Translations under genes and position numbers: made by a program
Source: Paenibacillus senegalensis JC66
Lineage (GTDB): Bacteria; Bacillota; Bacilli; Paenibacillales; NBRC-103111
Reading direction: 5' to 3'
DNA: 64,000 nucleotides
NCBI RefSeq assembly: GCF_000285515.1
Contig: NZ_HE610957.1
Coordinates: 1,526,468 to 1,590,467 of the forward strand
Shown: in pieces, positions 23,509 to 31,212 of the stretch
Layout of the letters: each line of letters begins with the position of its first letter
Position numbering within the stretch: the first letter of the stretch is position 1
Notes under the pieces: model-generated
What the model was told of the DNA's origin: nothing
What the model saw: only the letters and a program-made list of their open reading frames with translations
Database searches by the model: none

Positions 23509-24658
23509 TTTGCTCACTCTCTTCGTCACCCCCTTCCATTGAGCTAGCAGCACCTTGATAGTTTTTCGTCATCACGTATTCATCCAAAGCTGGATTGTCC
23601 ACTGGCTCATCCCCCAACTTAATTCTGATTTCATTGCCGTTGTAAACGCCGGATGCGCGAAGCTTGTCCACTGCATTAGCCAGCTCCAGCGGATTCGATT
23701 CAATCACACCGTGAATACTGATTCGCTTTCCTGCCATATATTCGGCTTTGGGTATCAGTTTGGCCGTCAGTTCATCTCGAATCTTTTTAAGGAGTGGAGC
23801 TGCACAAAATCTGTTATAAGCCTTAATCGCTGTTTCATACTCCGACATATCCCCGTGTATCAAGGTGCTAGGGATACCGATGATATTAGCAACCTCGTTT
23901 GTAATGTCACGTTTTAGCTTCGTAAGCTCGTCTATCGACTTACCGTTATTCGATCCGTTGTTCACCTCGTCATACTCAAAGCCCTTAAGCTTGGGGACCA
24001 GAGCGATGACATTTTTTTTGAAGGAAGTAAAGAGCTTATCAATAAATTCCTGCAATCGGGTTCGCTGGTCATCATTAAGGGATTGTGTTGAATCAATTCC
24101 GACTGTTCCCCGGATCTGATTGTTCAGTTTCTGAGTCTCTAGCATTCGGGCATATAGGCTGGAATAGTCCTCAAACAAGCCATTTAAAAACCGTGTGAGC
24201 TTTTCATTGTTATAGGTTAAGTAGATGACTTCATCCATCTGGAACGTGCGCTTGAATGTGTAATCCTTGACCGTAACTTCTTTGAAGGTGTCAGGGTAAA
24301 CGGCGTACTCCACCCGGCTGAAGCTATCAGCAATCAGCAAGTCATTACGATCTGATAAGATGACCAAAACTTCATTGTCGTATATCAACCGATACACAAG
24401 CTGTTGCCAAAACTCGGCTGCTGATTGATCGGTATTAGGTCGTACATTGAGCAGATAATTCCAATCATCGTATACCCGCTTCTTGTTCTCGACAATCCTA
24501 AAGTCGCTGAGGCTGATCGTTCGCCCAATGAAATTGATACACGTTTCTAGCGCCATTTTTTTGAGATACGGGCGACTGGACAAGTCGTAAATAAGGTCAA
24601 GATCAAACATGGACTCAAGCTCACTATTTCGCCGGAGTATGCTCTCCAAAAATTTCAT
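23495..24658 (-). CDS. Phage portal protein, HK97 family
   Basis: 387 aa matching the Phage_portal pattern: LNVRPNTDQSAAEFWQQLVY, LVILSDRNDLLIADSF-like wing, then TNEVANIIGIPSTLIHGDMS and AIKAYNRFCAAPLLKKIRDE. It forms the dodecameric vertex for DNA entry. Immediately follows terminase and precedes the protease as in HK97-like phages. Confidence 0.96.
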   Translation of the reverse strand: MKFLESILRRNSELESMFDLDLIYDLSSRPYLKKMALETCINFIGRTISLSDFRIVENKKRVYDDWNYLLNVRPNTDQSAAEFWQQLVYRLIYDNEVLVILSDRNDLLIADSFSRVEYAVYPDTFKEVTVKDYTFKRTFQMDEVIYLTYNNEKLTRFLNGLFEDYSSLYARMLETQKLNNQIRGTVGIDSTQSLNDDQRTRLQEFIDKLFTSFKKNVIALVPKLKGFEYDEVNNGSNNGKSIDELTKLKRDITNEVANIIGIPSTLIHGDMSEYETAIKAYNRFCAAPLLKKIRDELTAKLIPKAEYMAGKRISIHGVIESNPLELANAVDKLRASGVYNGNEIRIKLGDEPVDNPALDEYVMTKNYQGAASSMEGGDEESEQNDKT

Positions 24659-24677
24659 TCCGTTTTACTCACCCCCT

Positions 24678-26354
24678 TTAGAAGTTCAAGGCATCTAACG
24701 CATCCAGCGCATCGTCAATGCTGCCTTCGCTCAATTCCTCAATCCGATACAGCCCGCATACCAGCGCCTGAAAACCGTCTGTTTTTCTGCGGATCGGCTC
24801 TTTCTTCCCATATACCTTGTTCCCATCTTTTTTGATCGTGACAAGGACGTTGTTGGTATACCAGCGCATTAAAGGATTGTCACCCCATACAAACATTCCC
24901 TTGGAAAAATACATTTCCACGCGGGGAGCCAAGAGTCCGTGAATCGCCTCCGGCCTGCGAATGACTTCAACCTCAAACCCTACGGCTTCAAGCATTGGCT
25001 TTAACATCTCCATCCGGTAATTATCGCCTATAATTTTCTTGATGTTGTATTTCAGACGCATCGTAACAAACCAGTTGACGATATGCTCCAGGTTAATCAT
25101 TTCCTCGTTCAGCACTGTCAGCAGTCCTTTGGACTCCCAATCCTTGATTGGAGCGAATTTCTCCTTATCGTCAACGTTAAGCCGGGAATAGCCGTAATAC
25201 TTGTCCACGAACTCCTTGCGGGTAAACGAATGGGTTATGAACGGAACCTTACCATCGTGCTTGAATACCAGGCCGACAGAAGCAAAGTCCCGGATTTGGG
25301 CGAAGTCCAAGCACCCAATGCACTCCTGACCTTCAAGGTCAGGCAGAGGTTGATTTGTGCCTGCAATCTCTTCCCACTTCGCTACTGACTTTTCCAGATC
25401 CGTCAGAGGGAGATTCATGCGCTTAGTCATGAATTCCTCGCGGTTGGACGGATCGTCTATTAAATCCTCGTACTCTTCCTGGATTGTCTCGTATAGGCCT
25501 TGAGCGTATTCGTTTCGGGGCTCACTCAACATTGGATTGGCCTTTTCCCAATTGGCCGGATCGTCAATTTCTTCTTCCTTGTCCAGCTTACAGATAAAAG
25601 GGAACATCGAATTAGCCCTTGCACTACCTTCAAGGACTTTCCTCGCCCGCTCTTTCATCTTGTCAAGAAAGCCATCCCGGACGTAACCATCTGTGCCGAT
25701 GTAAAATTCCCTTGGTGGCTGCCGCTTACCAAGTCCAGATATATGGACCCTCACATTTTGGTTATCTTCAAAGTAATGAATCTCATCAAAGACAACCGCA
25801 CCATCCCGCAGGCCGTCTTTAGTATTCCCGTTTGATGTCCGAAACTTGAAAATGCTGTTCGTCTTCTTACTCAGGACCTGGGTCGCTGTTGCCTTGAAAT
25901 GCTTCTGCAGTGTCGGGTACAGCTTAACGACCTCGCCAACCTCTTCAACGGACGTCTTAGCCTGTTCTTCGGAGTTAGCGACGACTGAAATATTATACCC
26001 TCTCACTCCATGTAGCTCGCTGGTTAAAAAATGGCTGATAACAGAGATTAGACCATTCTTACCGCCTCCCCTGCCCAGCATCCAAAGAAAACGCCGGTAA
26101 AACAATTTGCGTGAGCCCGTATAAAATAAAAAAACGAAAGCAATCAAGAACTTTTGAAAGGGCTGAAGTGGGAAATACCACTTATCCGCAAACTTGATAC
26201 AGTTCTCAATCATTTCGTCATCAAAATATAGATCGTCACGGGATAACACATCCCGTTCCAAATATTCAATTAGCAGCTTCCGTTCCTCGTTTAACCTGAT
26301 TTTGCCTTTGCGGTATAACTCGATATACTCATTGACGTATTTCTGATTGATCAT
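24678..26354 (-). CDS. terL: Terminase large subunit
   Basis: A 558-aa packaging motor. ATPase domain: Walker A-like WMLGRGGGKNGLIS (about 90-103), Walker B VVFDEIHYF (about 188-196). Nuclease domain: acidic residues near CLDFAQIRDFASVG and later GDNYRMEML. The family is Terminase_1 (HK97/P27-type). Its start overlaps the terS stop (ATGA). With an HNH gene nearby, it suggests cos-site cleavage. Confidence 0.97.
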   Translation of the reverse strand: MINQKYVNEYIELYRKGKIRLNEERKLLIEYLERDVLSRDDLYFDDEMIENCIKFADKWYFPLQPFQKFLIAFVFLFYTGSRKLFYRRFLWMLGRGGGKNGLISVISHFLTSELHGVRGYNISVVANSEEQAKTSVEEVGEVVKLYPTLQKHFKATATQVLSKKTNSIFKFRTSNGNTKDGLRDGAVVFDEIHYFEDNQNVRVHISGLGKRQPPREFYIGTDGYVRDGFLDKMKERARKVLEGSARANSMFPFICKLDKEEEIDDPANWEKANPMLSEPRNEYAQGLYETIQEEYEDLIDDPSNREEFMTKRMNLPLTDLEKSVAKWEEIAGTNQPLPDLEGQECIGCLDFAQIRDFASVGLVFKHDGKVPFITHSFTRKEFVDKYYGYSRLNVDDKEKFAPIKDWESKGLLTVLNEEMINLEHIVNWFVTMRLKYNIKKIIGDNYRMEMLKPMLEAVGFEVEVIRRPEAIHGLLAPRVEMYFSKGMFVWGDNPLMRWYTNNVLVTIKKDGNKVYGKKEPIRRKTDGFQALVCGLYRIEELSEGSIDDALDALDALNF

Positions 26355-26680
26355 ATCAGGTCATTTTTCGTAGTCTTGTCAGGCTTGATGATTTCCGCTT
26401 TTGGCACGTTCAAGTTCAAGGCTTCGAGTATACGGAGCATACGGTCATTTGTCTTGTGGAGGTCGGTAATGGACGGGTTACTTTTGGGACCGTGCATCCC
26501 GGACACCTTAATCCCGCTGTCTCGGATATCGTCCAACAATTCATTTTTCAGATCCCACAGCGCCAAGTAGTCCTGAACCAGGTCGGCGTGGTATTTCGCC
26601 GTCGTGCTGTTAAGTTTCATTTGCTTTTTGAGGTCCCGCTCGATCTGCTTCCTCAATTTCTCCCTTTCGGACTCATCCAA
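26351..26680 (-). CDS. terS: Terminase small subunit, P27 family
   Basis: A 109-aa helical protein (MDESEREKLRKQIERDLKK..., YHADLVQDYLALWDLKNELL, GPKSNPSITDLHKTNDRMLR) fitting P27-type small terminases that recognise the packaging site. I choose TTG 26680, 6 nt after GGAGGG; the frame extends to 26701 without a site. The putative cos region lies immediately upstream. Confidence 0.88.
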   Translation of the reverse strand: MDESEREKLRKQIERDLKKQMKLNSTTAKYHADLVQDYLALWDLKNELLDDIRDSGIKVSGMHGPKSNPSITDLHKTNDRMLRILEALNLNVPKAEIIKPDKTTKNDLI

Positions 26681-26744
26681 ATTTACTCCCTCCCTCCACA
26701 AAACCTATTTGTTATTAATTCCCAATTAACTATAAACGCGCGAA

Positions 26745-26826
26745 ACGGCTAAAAAACTCGACAGTCGACTCCCCGCACCGGTGCCCGGCCTAGGAGATTC
26801 CTTAAAACCTTAGACCCGGGGGGTAT
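26745..26826. other. Candidate cos (packaging) site
   Basis: The only non-coding gap of the packaging cluster lies between the 26828 gene and terS. It holds the perfect 10-bp palindrome GCACCGGTGC (26775-26784), GTCGAC, and a GC-rich CCCGGGGGG stretch, in contrast with the AT-rich surroundings. In HNH-terminase-portal phages with cohesive ends, the cos site commonly lies here. The cut position cannot be read from sequence alone. Confidence 0.5.
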
Positions 26827-26827
26827 G

Positions 26828-27103
26828 TCAACTATCTCTTAAGAATTCCTTGAGTTGTTTCTTTTCCTCCAACAACGTATCAAGATTTGCTTCCCCTATC
26901 CTTAGCTGTTCTGTTAAATGATTAAGTCCATCTCTTAAAAACGATTCTTTATTCTGTATATCAAGCAATCTTTTTTCAATAGCTTTCTTTACGTACAATT
27001 CAATCCCGCCTTTCCCTTTGCATTCATCACACAACACTCCATCTTTAGCCACCTGTCCCCTTATCCACTTATTGCATTCGCAACAAATATTCACAACCAT
27101 CAT
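26828..27103 (-). CDS. Small zinc-ribbon/coiled-coil protein, 91 aa
   Basis: The N-terminus has two CxxC knuckles (ICCECNKW...LCDECKG) followed by a long coiled coil (KRLLDIQNKESFLRDGLNHL to the end). GGTGG-containing site before ATG 27103. It is located between HNH nuclease and cos candidate. It may be a DNA-binding accessory of packaging, but this is inference. Confidence 0.7.
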   Translation of the reverse strand: MMVVNICCECNKWIRGQVAKDGVLCDECKGKGGIELYVKKAIEKRLLDIQNKESFLRDGLNHLTEQLRIGEANLDTLLEEKKQLKEFLRDS

Positions 27104-27104
27104 C

Positions 27105-27443
27105 CTACCACCTTTCATCTGCTGCCCACTTATTCACATTCGGAACAAAGACTCTCCCATGCTTTACGTTGTGGCAGCGAACGCATAGCGTTTCAAGATT
27201 ATCTATCTCCAAAGCTAACTCCGGATGATCTTCTAGCTCCTTGATATGATCAACTACTAAGGCGATCTTCTTTCGCCCTGCCTTTTCGCTGTATTCGTTT
27301 GTATCAATGCCAACCGATGCGTTACGCTTGCACTCTTGGCATTCATGATTGTCACGGTCCTTCGCTTCTTCACGGAGCTGCTTCCACTCTTTGCCATCGT
27401 AAAACTTTCGTTTCTGTTCAGGAGTTTTATATACCGGAATCAT
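27105..27443 (-). CDS. HNH endonuclease (packaging-associated)
   Basis: A 112-aa protein with a zinc CxxC (HECQECKRNAS), the HNH motif VVDHIKELEDHPELALEIDN and the second CxxC-H (ETLCVRCHNVKH). HNH proteins encoded next to terminase stimulate cos cleavage by the large subunit in HK97-type phages. GTG/ATG spacing is tight: it overlaps the upstream gene by 4 nt. Confidence 0.93.
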   Translation of the reverse strand: MIPVYKTPEQKRKFYDGKEWKQLREEAKDRDNHECQECKRNASVGIDTNEYSEKAGRKKIALVVDHIKELEDHPELALEIDNLETLCVRCHNVKHGRVFVPNVNKWAADERW

Positions 27444-27757
27444 TGTTCGATCCGTAACCGTAAAGCAGCCATCTTTTCAGCAATCACTTTTTTCTGTTCA
27501 TTGACTTGCTGCTGGATTCGTTTCTCCTGAGTAATAGCCGCTGAAGACTTCAAGCTCGGATTAACTTTCTTGGCAAGCGTCTTCTGAATTCGCTTTTGCA
27601 GTTTGCGGATTTCAGCGTCCGTATAATACAACACATATTCATGCTGACAATGCGGACAAGCAAAGTAAGTCTTTTCTACCCCACCAGGTAATCTGAGTAC
27701 TTTATTTCCGTTATGCTGAAATTGCTGCTGACATCCTGCATTGCATATGGCAATCAC
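27440..27757 (-). CDS. Zinc-ribbon protein with basic coiled coil, 105 aa
   Basis: An N-terminal ribbon (ICNAGCQQQF ... FACPHCQHEYVLYY) followed by a basic helix (EIRKLQKRIQKTLAKKVNPS) and a coiled coil. The GTG start overlaps the previous 39-codon gene (GTGA). Likely a nucleic-acid-binding protein of the late operon. Specific role unknown. Confidence 0.7.
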   Translation of the reverse strand: MIAICNAGCQQQFQHNGNKVLRLPGGVEKTYFACPHCQHEYVLYYTDAEIRKLQKRIQKTLAKKVNPSLKSSAAITQEKRIQQQVNEQKKVIAEKMAALRLRIEQ

Positions 27758-27873
27758 TTCACGACACCTCCACGCTTAATAACTCCCGTCCGCTTATCCT
27801 TACGATCCCGGCTAATCCCCCAGCAAATGCCGTGACGATAACTGATCCAACCAGCAAAATGTTTTTTAAACAT
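27754..27873 (-). CDS. Very small basic protein, 39 aa
   Basis: MFKKHFAGWISYRHGICWGI followed by a basic tail (SRDRKDKRTGVIKRGG). The overlap with the next gene's GTG and the GGATGTGGTG stretch upstream suggest it is translated as the first cistron of the late operon. No known family. Confidence 0.5.
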   Translation of the reverse strand: MFKKHFAGWISYRHGICWGISRDRKDKRTGVIKRGGVVK

Positions 27874-27892
27874 GATTTACACCACATCCATT

Positions 27893-27923
27893 ATTTGTTA
27901 AAATAAAAACAAATCCGGAAACA
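27893..27923. promoter_or_regulatory. Candidate late-promoter control site
   Basis: An inverted repeat ATTTGTT-N8-AACAAAT (27893-27914) and a CCGG-N5-CCGG pair (27915-27927) lie in the short gap where the late promoter must be, between the terminator for early transcripts and the first late gene. Assignment to the late activator (28080-28595) is inference. Confidence 0.35.
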
Positions 27924-27933
27924 CCGGTAGATT

Positions 27934-27963
27934 AAAGACTAGGTCTCGTGCCTGGTCTTTTTT
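27934..27963 (+). terminator. Rightward terminator
   Basis: AAGACtAGG / CCTgGTCTT stem followed by TTTTTTC; would stop transcription entering the early region. Confidence 0.7.
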
Positions 27964-27969
27964 CTTTGC

Positions 27970-28004
27970 ATAAAAACAGGAGCCTCCGCAAAGGAAGACT
28001 CCCG
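27970..28004 (-). terminator. Leftward terminator separating early and late regions
   Basis: On the minus strand, GGGAG-CTTCC and GGAGGCTCC form a stem followed by TGTTTTTA. It lies downstream of the regulator gene 28080-28595 and upstream of the late operon, so late transcription needs its own promoter or antitermination. Confidence 0.7.
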
Positions 28005-28079
28005 TTAACATAATTTTTCACACTATCATAATAACATTTTAGAAATGACGCCGTAAACGACACGTTAGTGTCATGCGAT

Positions 28080-28595
28080 TTAAACGATCATACGAATACC
28101 ATCAACTCCAAATATCAAGCTGGACAAGGCTTCACAGGCTTTATTTATATCCCTGTACACTGTACGTTTATCTATAAAGTGACATGCGGCGATGTTTTCG
28201 GCGTTTATAATTTCTTCCGCGATGTAGTAATCATGCATGATCTTAAACCTCCGCAAGTCCTCCGGCTTACTCGATCTCTCAGCCATCACTCGATATATAT
28301 CAATCATCCGATCAACGTAAGCGATCATGGCAGCAGTACGCTCTTTGTTCTTGATAATCGACTCTATAACTAATTCGTCAATGTTTATATGCTCCAGAGA
28401 GTTCGGGTCTTGTAGCACTTTTAGGCTTTGTGTGTTCTCCTCACAGTGAATCTTGAACTTGCGATAATTACGAAGCAGCAGCTTTGTATTCCGTAGCCGG
28501 CGATCCCGTTTAAGTTTATTCTGTCGCTCCTGCTCCTTCTTGTAAAAATCCAATGCCAACTCGGCAGCTACCTTAGCAATCTCTTGTTTGTTCAT
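28080..28595 (-). CDS. Putative late-gene transcription regulator (ArpU/RinA-like)
   Basis: A 171-aa highly charged helical protein with a C-terminal helix-turn-helix (IINAENIAACHFIDKRTVYR, DINKACEALSSLIFG), resembling sigma-region-4-like phage activators of the ArpU/RinA/YqaQ group. Its position, last gene of the early block and just before the terminase operon, is where those activators lie. It presumably turns on the leftward late promoter in the gap at 27874-27975. Confidence 0.72.
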   Translation of the reverse strand: MNKQEIAKVAAELALDFYKKEQERQNKLKRDRRLRNTKLLLRNYRKFKIHCEENTQSLKVLQDPNSLEHINIDELVIESIIKNKERTAAMIAYVDRMIDIYRVMAERSSKPEDLRRFKIMHDYYIAEEIINAENIAACHFIDKRTVYRDINKACEALSSLIFGVDGIRMIV

Positions 28596-28896
28596 GACCC
28601 CTCACAACCTCCTCCGTGATTCCATATTCAAATAGCTTGCTGCTAAGCGATTCTCTCGGCATGCCCAACTTCTTAGCTAACTGCCGAACCGTAATTCCAG
28701 TAGCCAGTTGCTCAATCAAGTATTTTTTAGTCAGTCTGGCATATTTACCGGTATACACTCGCTCAGGAGGTTTTTCCGGGATGAATTCTGATAGTTCTTC
28801 CGGGTTCCGCTGGTCAGCTGCTGGAATCAAGTGTAACTGATTGTTGTCAGCATATATGCGCTCCTGTTCGGTTAAGTAATAACGGGTTACGGTCAT
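28573..28896 (-). CDS. HTH-containing hypothetical protein, 107 aa
   Basis: The C-terminal half contains ITVRQLAKKLGMPRESLSSK, a clear helix-turn-helix, while the N-terminal half is proline-rich (LIPAADQRNPEELSEFIPEK). It overlaps the 28080 gene's start, so both are translationally coupled and may act together in late-gene control. Confidence 0.7.
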   Translation of the reverse strand: MTVTRYYLTEQERIYADNNQLHLIPAADQRNPEELSEFIPEKPPERVYTGKYARLTKKYLIEQLATGITVRQLAKKLGMPRESLSSKLFEYGITEEVVRGHEQTRDC

Positions 28897-29204
28897 CGTT
28901 CCTCAACCTCCTTAATCAACTTATCCAAGTACCAGCGGGCCTTACGTAAATCCTCGACTCCGTTCTTACGCCGCCAGCGCCAAACGTATTTAATCACGTT
29001 ACCTGTACATACGGCCTGTATGCCGGTTAATCCTTCGGTTGCTGCTTCTATCGCGTCTATACACTCAACCTTGCCCGTAGTGTAATGGTTTGGATGGTTA
29101 ATGTTGTCAGAAGGCTTGCAGGAATCGCATAAAATCTCTTCATCCTCAGCTGGCAAAGTAGAATTGCACCTCATACACAATCCAGGTTTTATGAGTCTTT
29201 TCAT
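28893..29204 (-). CDS. DUF3310 protein with zinc ribbon (nucleotide-kinase-like)
   Basis: A 103-aa protein with an N-terminal CxxC pair set (LCMRCNSTLPAEDEEILCDSC) and the DUF3310 signature INHPNHYTTGKVECIDAIEA followed by CTGNVIKYVWRWRRKNG. DUF3310 occurs widely in phages and is annotated as nucleotide-kinase-like. ATG 29204 overlaps the stop of the 32-aa membrane peptide (ATGA). Confidence 0.88.
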   Translation of the reverse strand: MKRLIKPGLCMRCNSTLPAEDEEILCDSCKPSDNINHPNHYTTGKVECIDAIEAATEGLTGIQAVCTGNVIKYVWRWRRKNGVEDLRKARWYLDKLIKEVEER

Positions 29205-29299
29205 TGCTCTTTCATCCTTTCCGCTAGAGCCCCAGCGATTACGCACGCTACGGCTACAAAGGCTATTAATAATGCCGCAATGCCTAATAGTGCTTTCAT
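29201..29299 (-). CDS. Single-pass membrane peptide, 32 aa
   Basis: One hydrophobic helix (LLGIAALLIAFVAVACVIAG) then a charged tail (ALAERMKEQ). GGGTGAGAAG precedes the ATG, and the frame is ATGA-linked on both sides (29296-29299 and 29201-29204), which argues for a real gene. Function is unknown. Confidence 0.65.
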   Translation of the reverse strand: MKALLGIAALLIAFVAVACVIAGALAERMKEQ

Positions 29300-30669
29300 C
29301 TTCTCACCCTTTCGATTCTAGCTTTAACCGCCTGCATTAGCGCCTCTTGGCCGGTTTCTTTGCGCTCCAGAGCTGCCACCGTCTCTTCATCCATCGTATT
29401 TTCAGCTGCCAGTCTCAAGACAACGATTCGTCTAGTTTGCCCTTGCCGGTATACCCTGGCATTAGCTTGCTGGTAATACTCCAAACTCCAGATTTGGTCA
29501 TACCAGACAACCGTCTGACAACTCGATTCCTGGAGGTTGAGACCGTGCCCTGCTGACTGTGGATGTAGTAGCAAAATCGGAATTTCGTTATTATTCCAGG
29601 CCCTGATATCTTCGTTCCCGTCAGCACCTTTGCGAAGGATCCGCGCTTGCGGGAAACGTTGTTGGATGCGGGCAAGCGAATGTTTAAATTCGTAAAATAT
29701 CATGATCGGCTTGCCGTTCGCCGCTTCTATGATGTCCTCCAATGCGTCCAGCTTGGCGGTGTGAATCTCTTTGATACCTCGATCCTCGTCATAAACAGCG
29801 CCGCTTGCCATTTGTCGCAGCTTGTTGGAGAGTACTGCTGCTGTAGTAGCTACAACGTCCGCATCCTCGTATTCTAGCAGCAGATCCTTTTCAAGCTTCT
29901 TGTATAGGTCACGGGCTGCGGGAGTCAGTGGCACCGGAACGGTACGTTCCACTTTCTCGGGTAATTCAAGCCAATCTTCGGCTTTCATCGACACGGTTAT
30001 GTCAGATATAGCATCATAAACGCGCTGCTCTGACTCCTCTTTAGCTTTCCACTCGTAAACGACGTGGCCGTTGCGCTGACCTGGCGTAAAGTACCGGTCA
30101 CGGAAGCCTGTGACTGTCTTACCTAGTCGCTCCCCTTGATCTAAGAGGTACACTGGCGCCCATAAATCATGCAGACCGTTTGGGGCTGGTGTTCCAGTCA
30201 AGCCGATGATCCGACGAATCAATGGCCGGACTTTACGTAGTGCCCGGAAGCGCTGGGCCTTACTTGACTTGAAGCTGCTTAACTCGTCGATGACCACTGT
30301 ATCAAACGGCCAGTGCTTTCCGTAATGACTGACAAGCCAGGGGACATTCTCACGGTTGATGATATATAAATCAGCTGGGGCTTCCAGTGCTTGTTCGCGT
30401 TTGGTCTTGGGCCCCAACACCTTCGAGATTCGCAAATGTTGCAGGTGATCCCATTTGGCGGTTTCTCTGGCCCAAGTGTCCTCAGCCACCCGCAACGGTG
30501 CGATGATCAACACCCGCTCCGAATCAAACAGGTCGAACAGCAAGCGTTCCAGTGCTGTCAATGTGATTACGGTTTTCCCTAAACCCATTTCTAGCAGCAA
30601 GGCAATCGCCTCGGTATCTATCACCTTGTCAATCGCGTAATCCTGATAGCGATGCGGTACGAATTTCAC
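29296..30669 (-). CDS. SNF2-type DEAD/H helicase
   Basis: A 457-aa superfamily 2 protein: Q-like FVPHRYQDYAIDKVI, motif I EMGLGKTVITLTAL, motif II VVIDELSSFKS, motif III GLTGTPAPNGLHDLW, and C-terminal motifs V-VI (HGLNLQESSCQTVVWYD, ARVYRQGQTRRI). It is compact without extra domains, as in phage SNF2 proteins thought to remodel or translocate on DNA during replication. The start GTG 30669 follows GAGGTG; the frame overlaps VRR-NUC. Confidence 0.93.
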   Translation of the reverse strand: MKFVPHRYQDYAIDKVIDTEAIALLLEMGLGKTVITLTALERLLFDLFDSERVLIIAPLRVAEDTWARETAKWDHLQHLRISKVLGPKTKREQALEAPADLYIINRENVPWLVSHYGKHWPFDTVVIDELSSFKSSKAQRFRALRKVRPLIRRIIGLTGTPAPNGLHDLWAPVYLLDQGERLGKTVTGFRDRYFTPGQRNGHVVYEWKAKEESEQRVYDAISDITVSMKAEDWLELPEKVERTVPVPLTPAARDLYKKLEKDLLLEYEDADVVATTAAVLSNKLRQMASGAVYDEDRGIKEIHTAKLDALEDIIEAANGKPIMIFYEFKHSLARIQQRFPQARILRKGADGNEDIRAWNNNEIPILLLHPQSAGHGLNLQESSCQTVVWYDQIWSLEYYQQANARVYRQGQTRRIVVLRLAAENTMDEETVAALERKETGQEALMQAVKARIERVRR

Positions 30670-30922
30670 GGATGAACACCTCAATCCCCTCTTGGGAGTC
30701 AATCACCTCGACCGTGAAGCCTAAGCTTCTCAAACGGCGGTGCATTTTCTTCTGCAATGGCCTGGGCTCCTCGCCAGGTCGTTTCATCTCCACGAACACC
30801 GCTTTTCCGTCCGGCAAGAGGCACATCCGATCTGGCTTTCCATTCTGACCGATCTTCCAGCAAAGCCCCCCTGCTTTCTCAACGTCACGTACCAAACGTT
30901 TCTCTAAACTTGATTCCAGCAT
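30629..30922 (-). CDS. VRR-NUC domain nuclease
   Basis: A 97-aa protein: LEKRLVRDVEKAGGLCWKIG, then GKPDRMCLLPDGKAVFVEMK with the PD-(D/E)XK catalytic D, E and K. VRR-NUC proteins paired with SNF2 helicases are a recurrent phage module, perhaps resolving branched DNA. AAAGGAG precedes ATG 30922. It overlaps the helicase gene by about 40 nt. Confidence 0.93.
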   Translation of the reverse strand: MLESSLEKRLVRDVEKAGGLCWKIGQNGKPDRMCLLPDGKAVFVEMKRPGEEPRPLQKKMHRRLRSLGFTVEVIDSQEGIEVFIREIRTASLSGLRD

Positions 30923-30943
30923 TGTAAACTCCTTTCTGGTCAA

Positions 30944-31212
30944 GTAACAGTAAATCAGTAAAATTCCCTTATGTGCGCGGGATCGCGGTTTAGGCGTGCT
31001 ATATACGCTATTTCCCCTCTATATACTATTTTTATAGATTTAGGGTATATTTACTGTTATTACTGTTACCTACCCCCTCAAACCCTTGGTATGACAGCGT
31101 TGAGGCGGTATCAGTAATTCCAAATTTACTGTTACTTTACTGTTACCACTGTTACTTTTGAGGTATCAGTAATTTTCACTGATACCCCCACTGATACCGG
31201 TTTACTGTTACC
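30944..31212. repeat. Iteron-like cluster, candidate phage replication origin
   Basis: A 269-bp gap between the VRR-NUC and primase genes. It holds seven copies of (TTT)ACTGTTA(C): 30944-30954 inverted, then near 31050, 31060, 31125, 31136, 31148 and 31201. It also holds four copies of GGTATCAGT(AATT), at 31107 and 31162 direct and near 31178 and 31189 inverted. No gene crosses it. Direct repeats of this density beside a replication initiator or primase gene are typical of origins. Confidence 0.65.
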
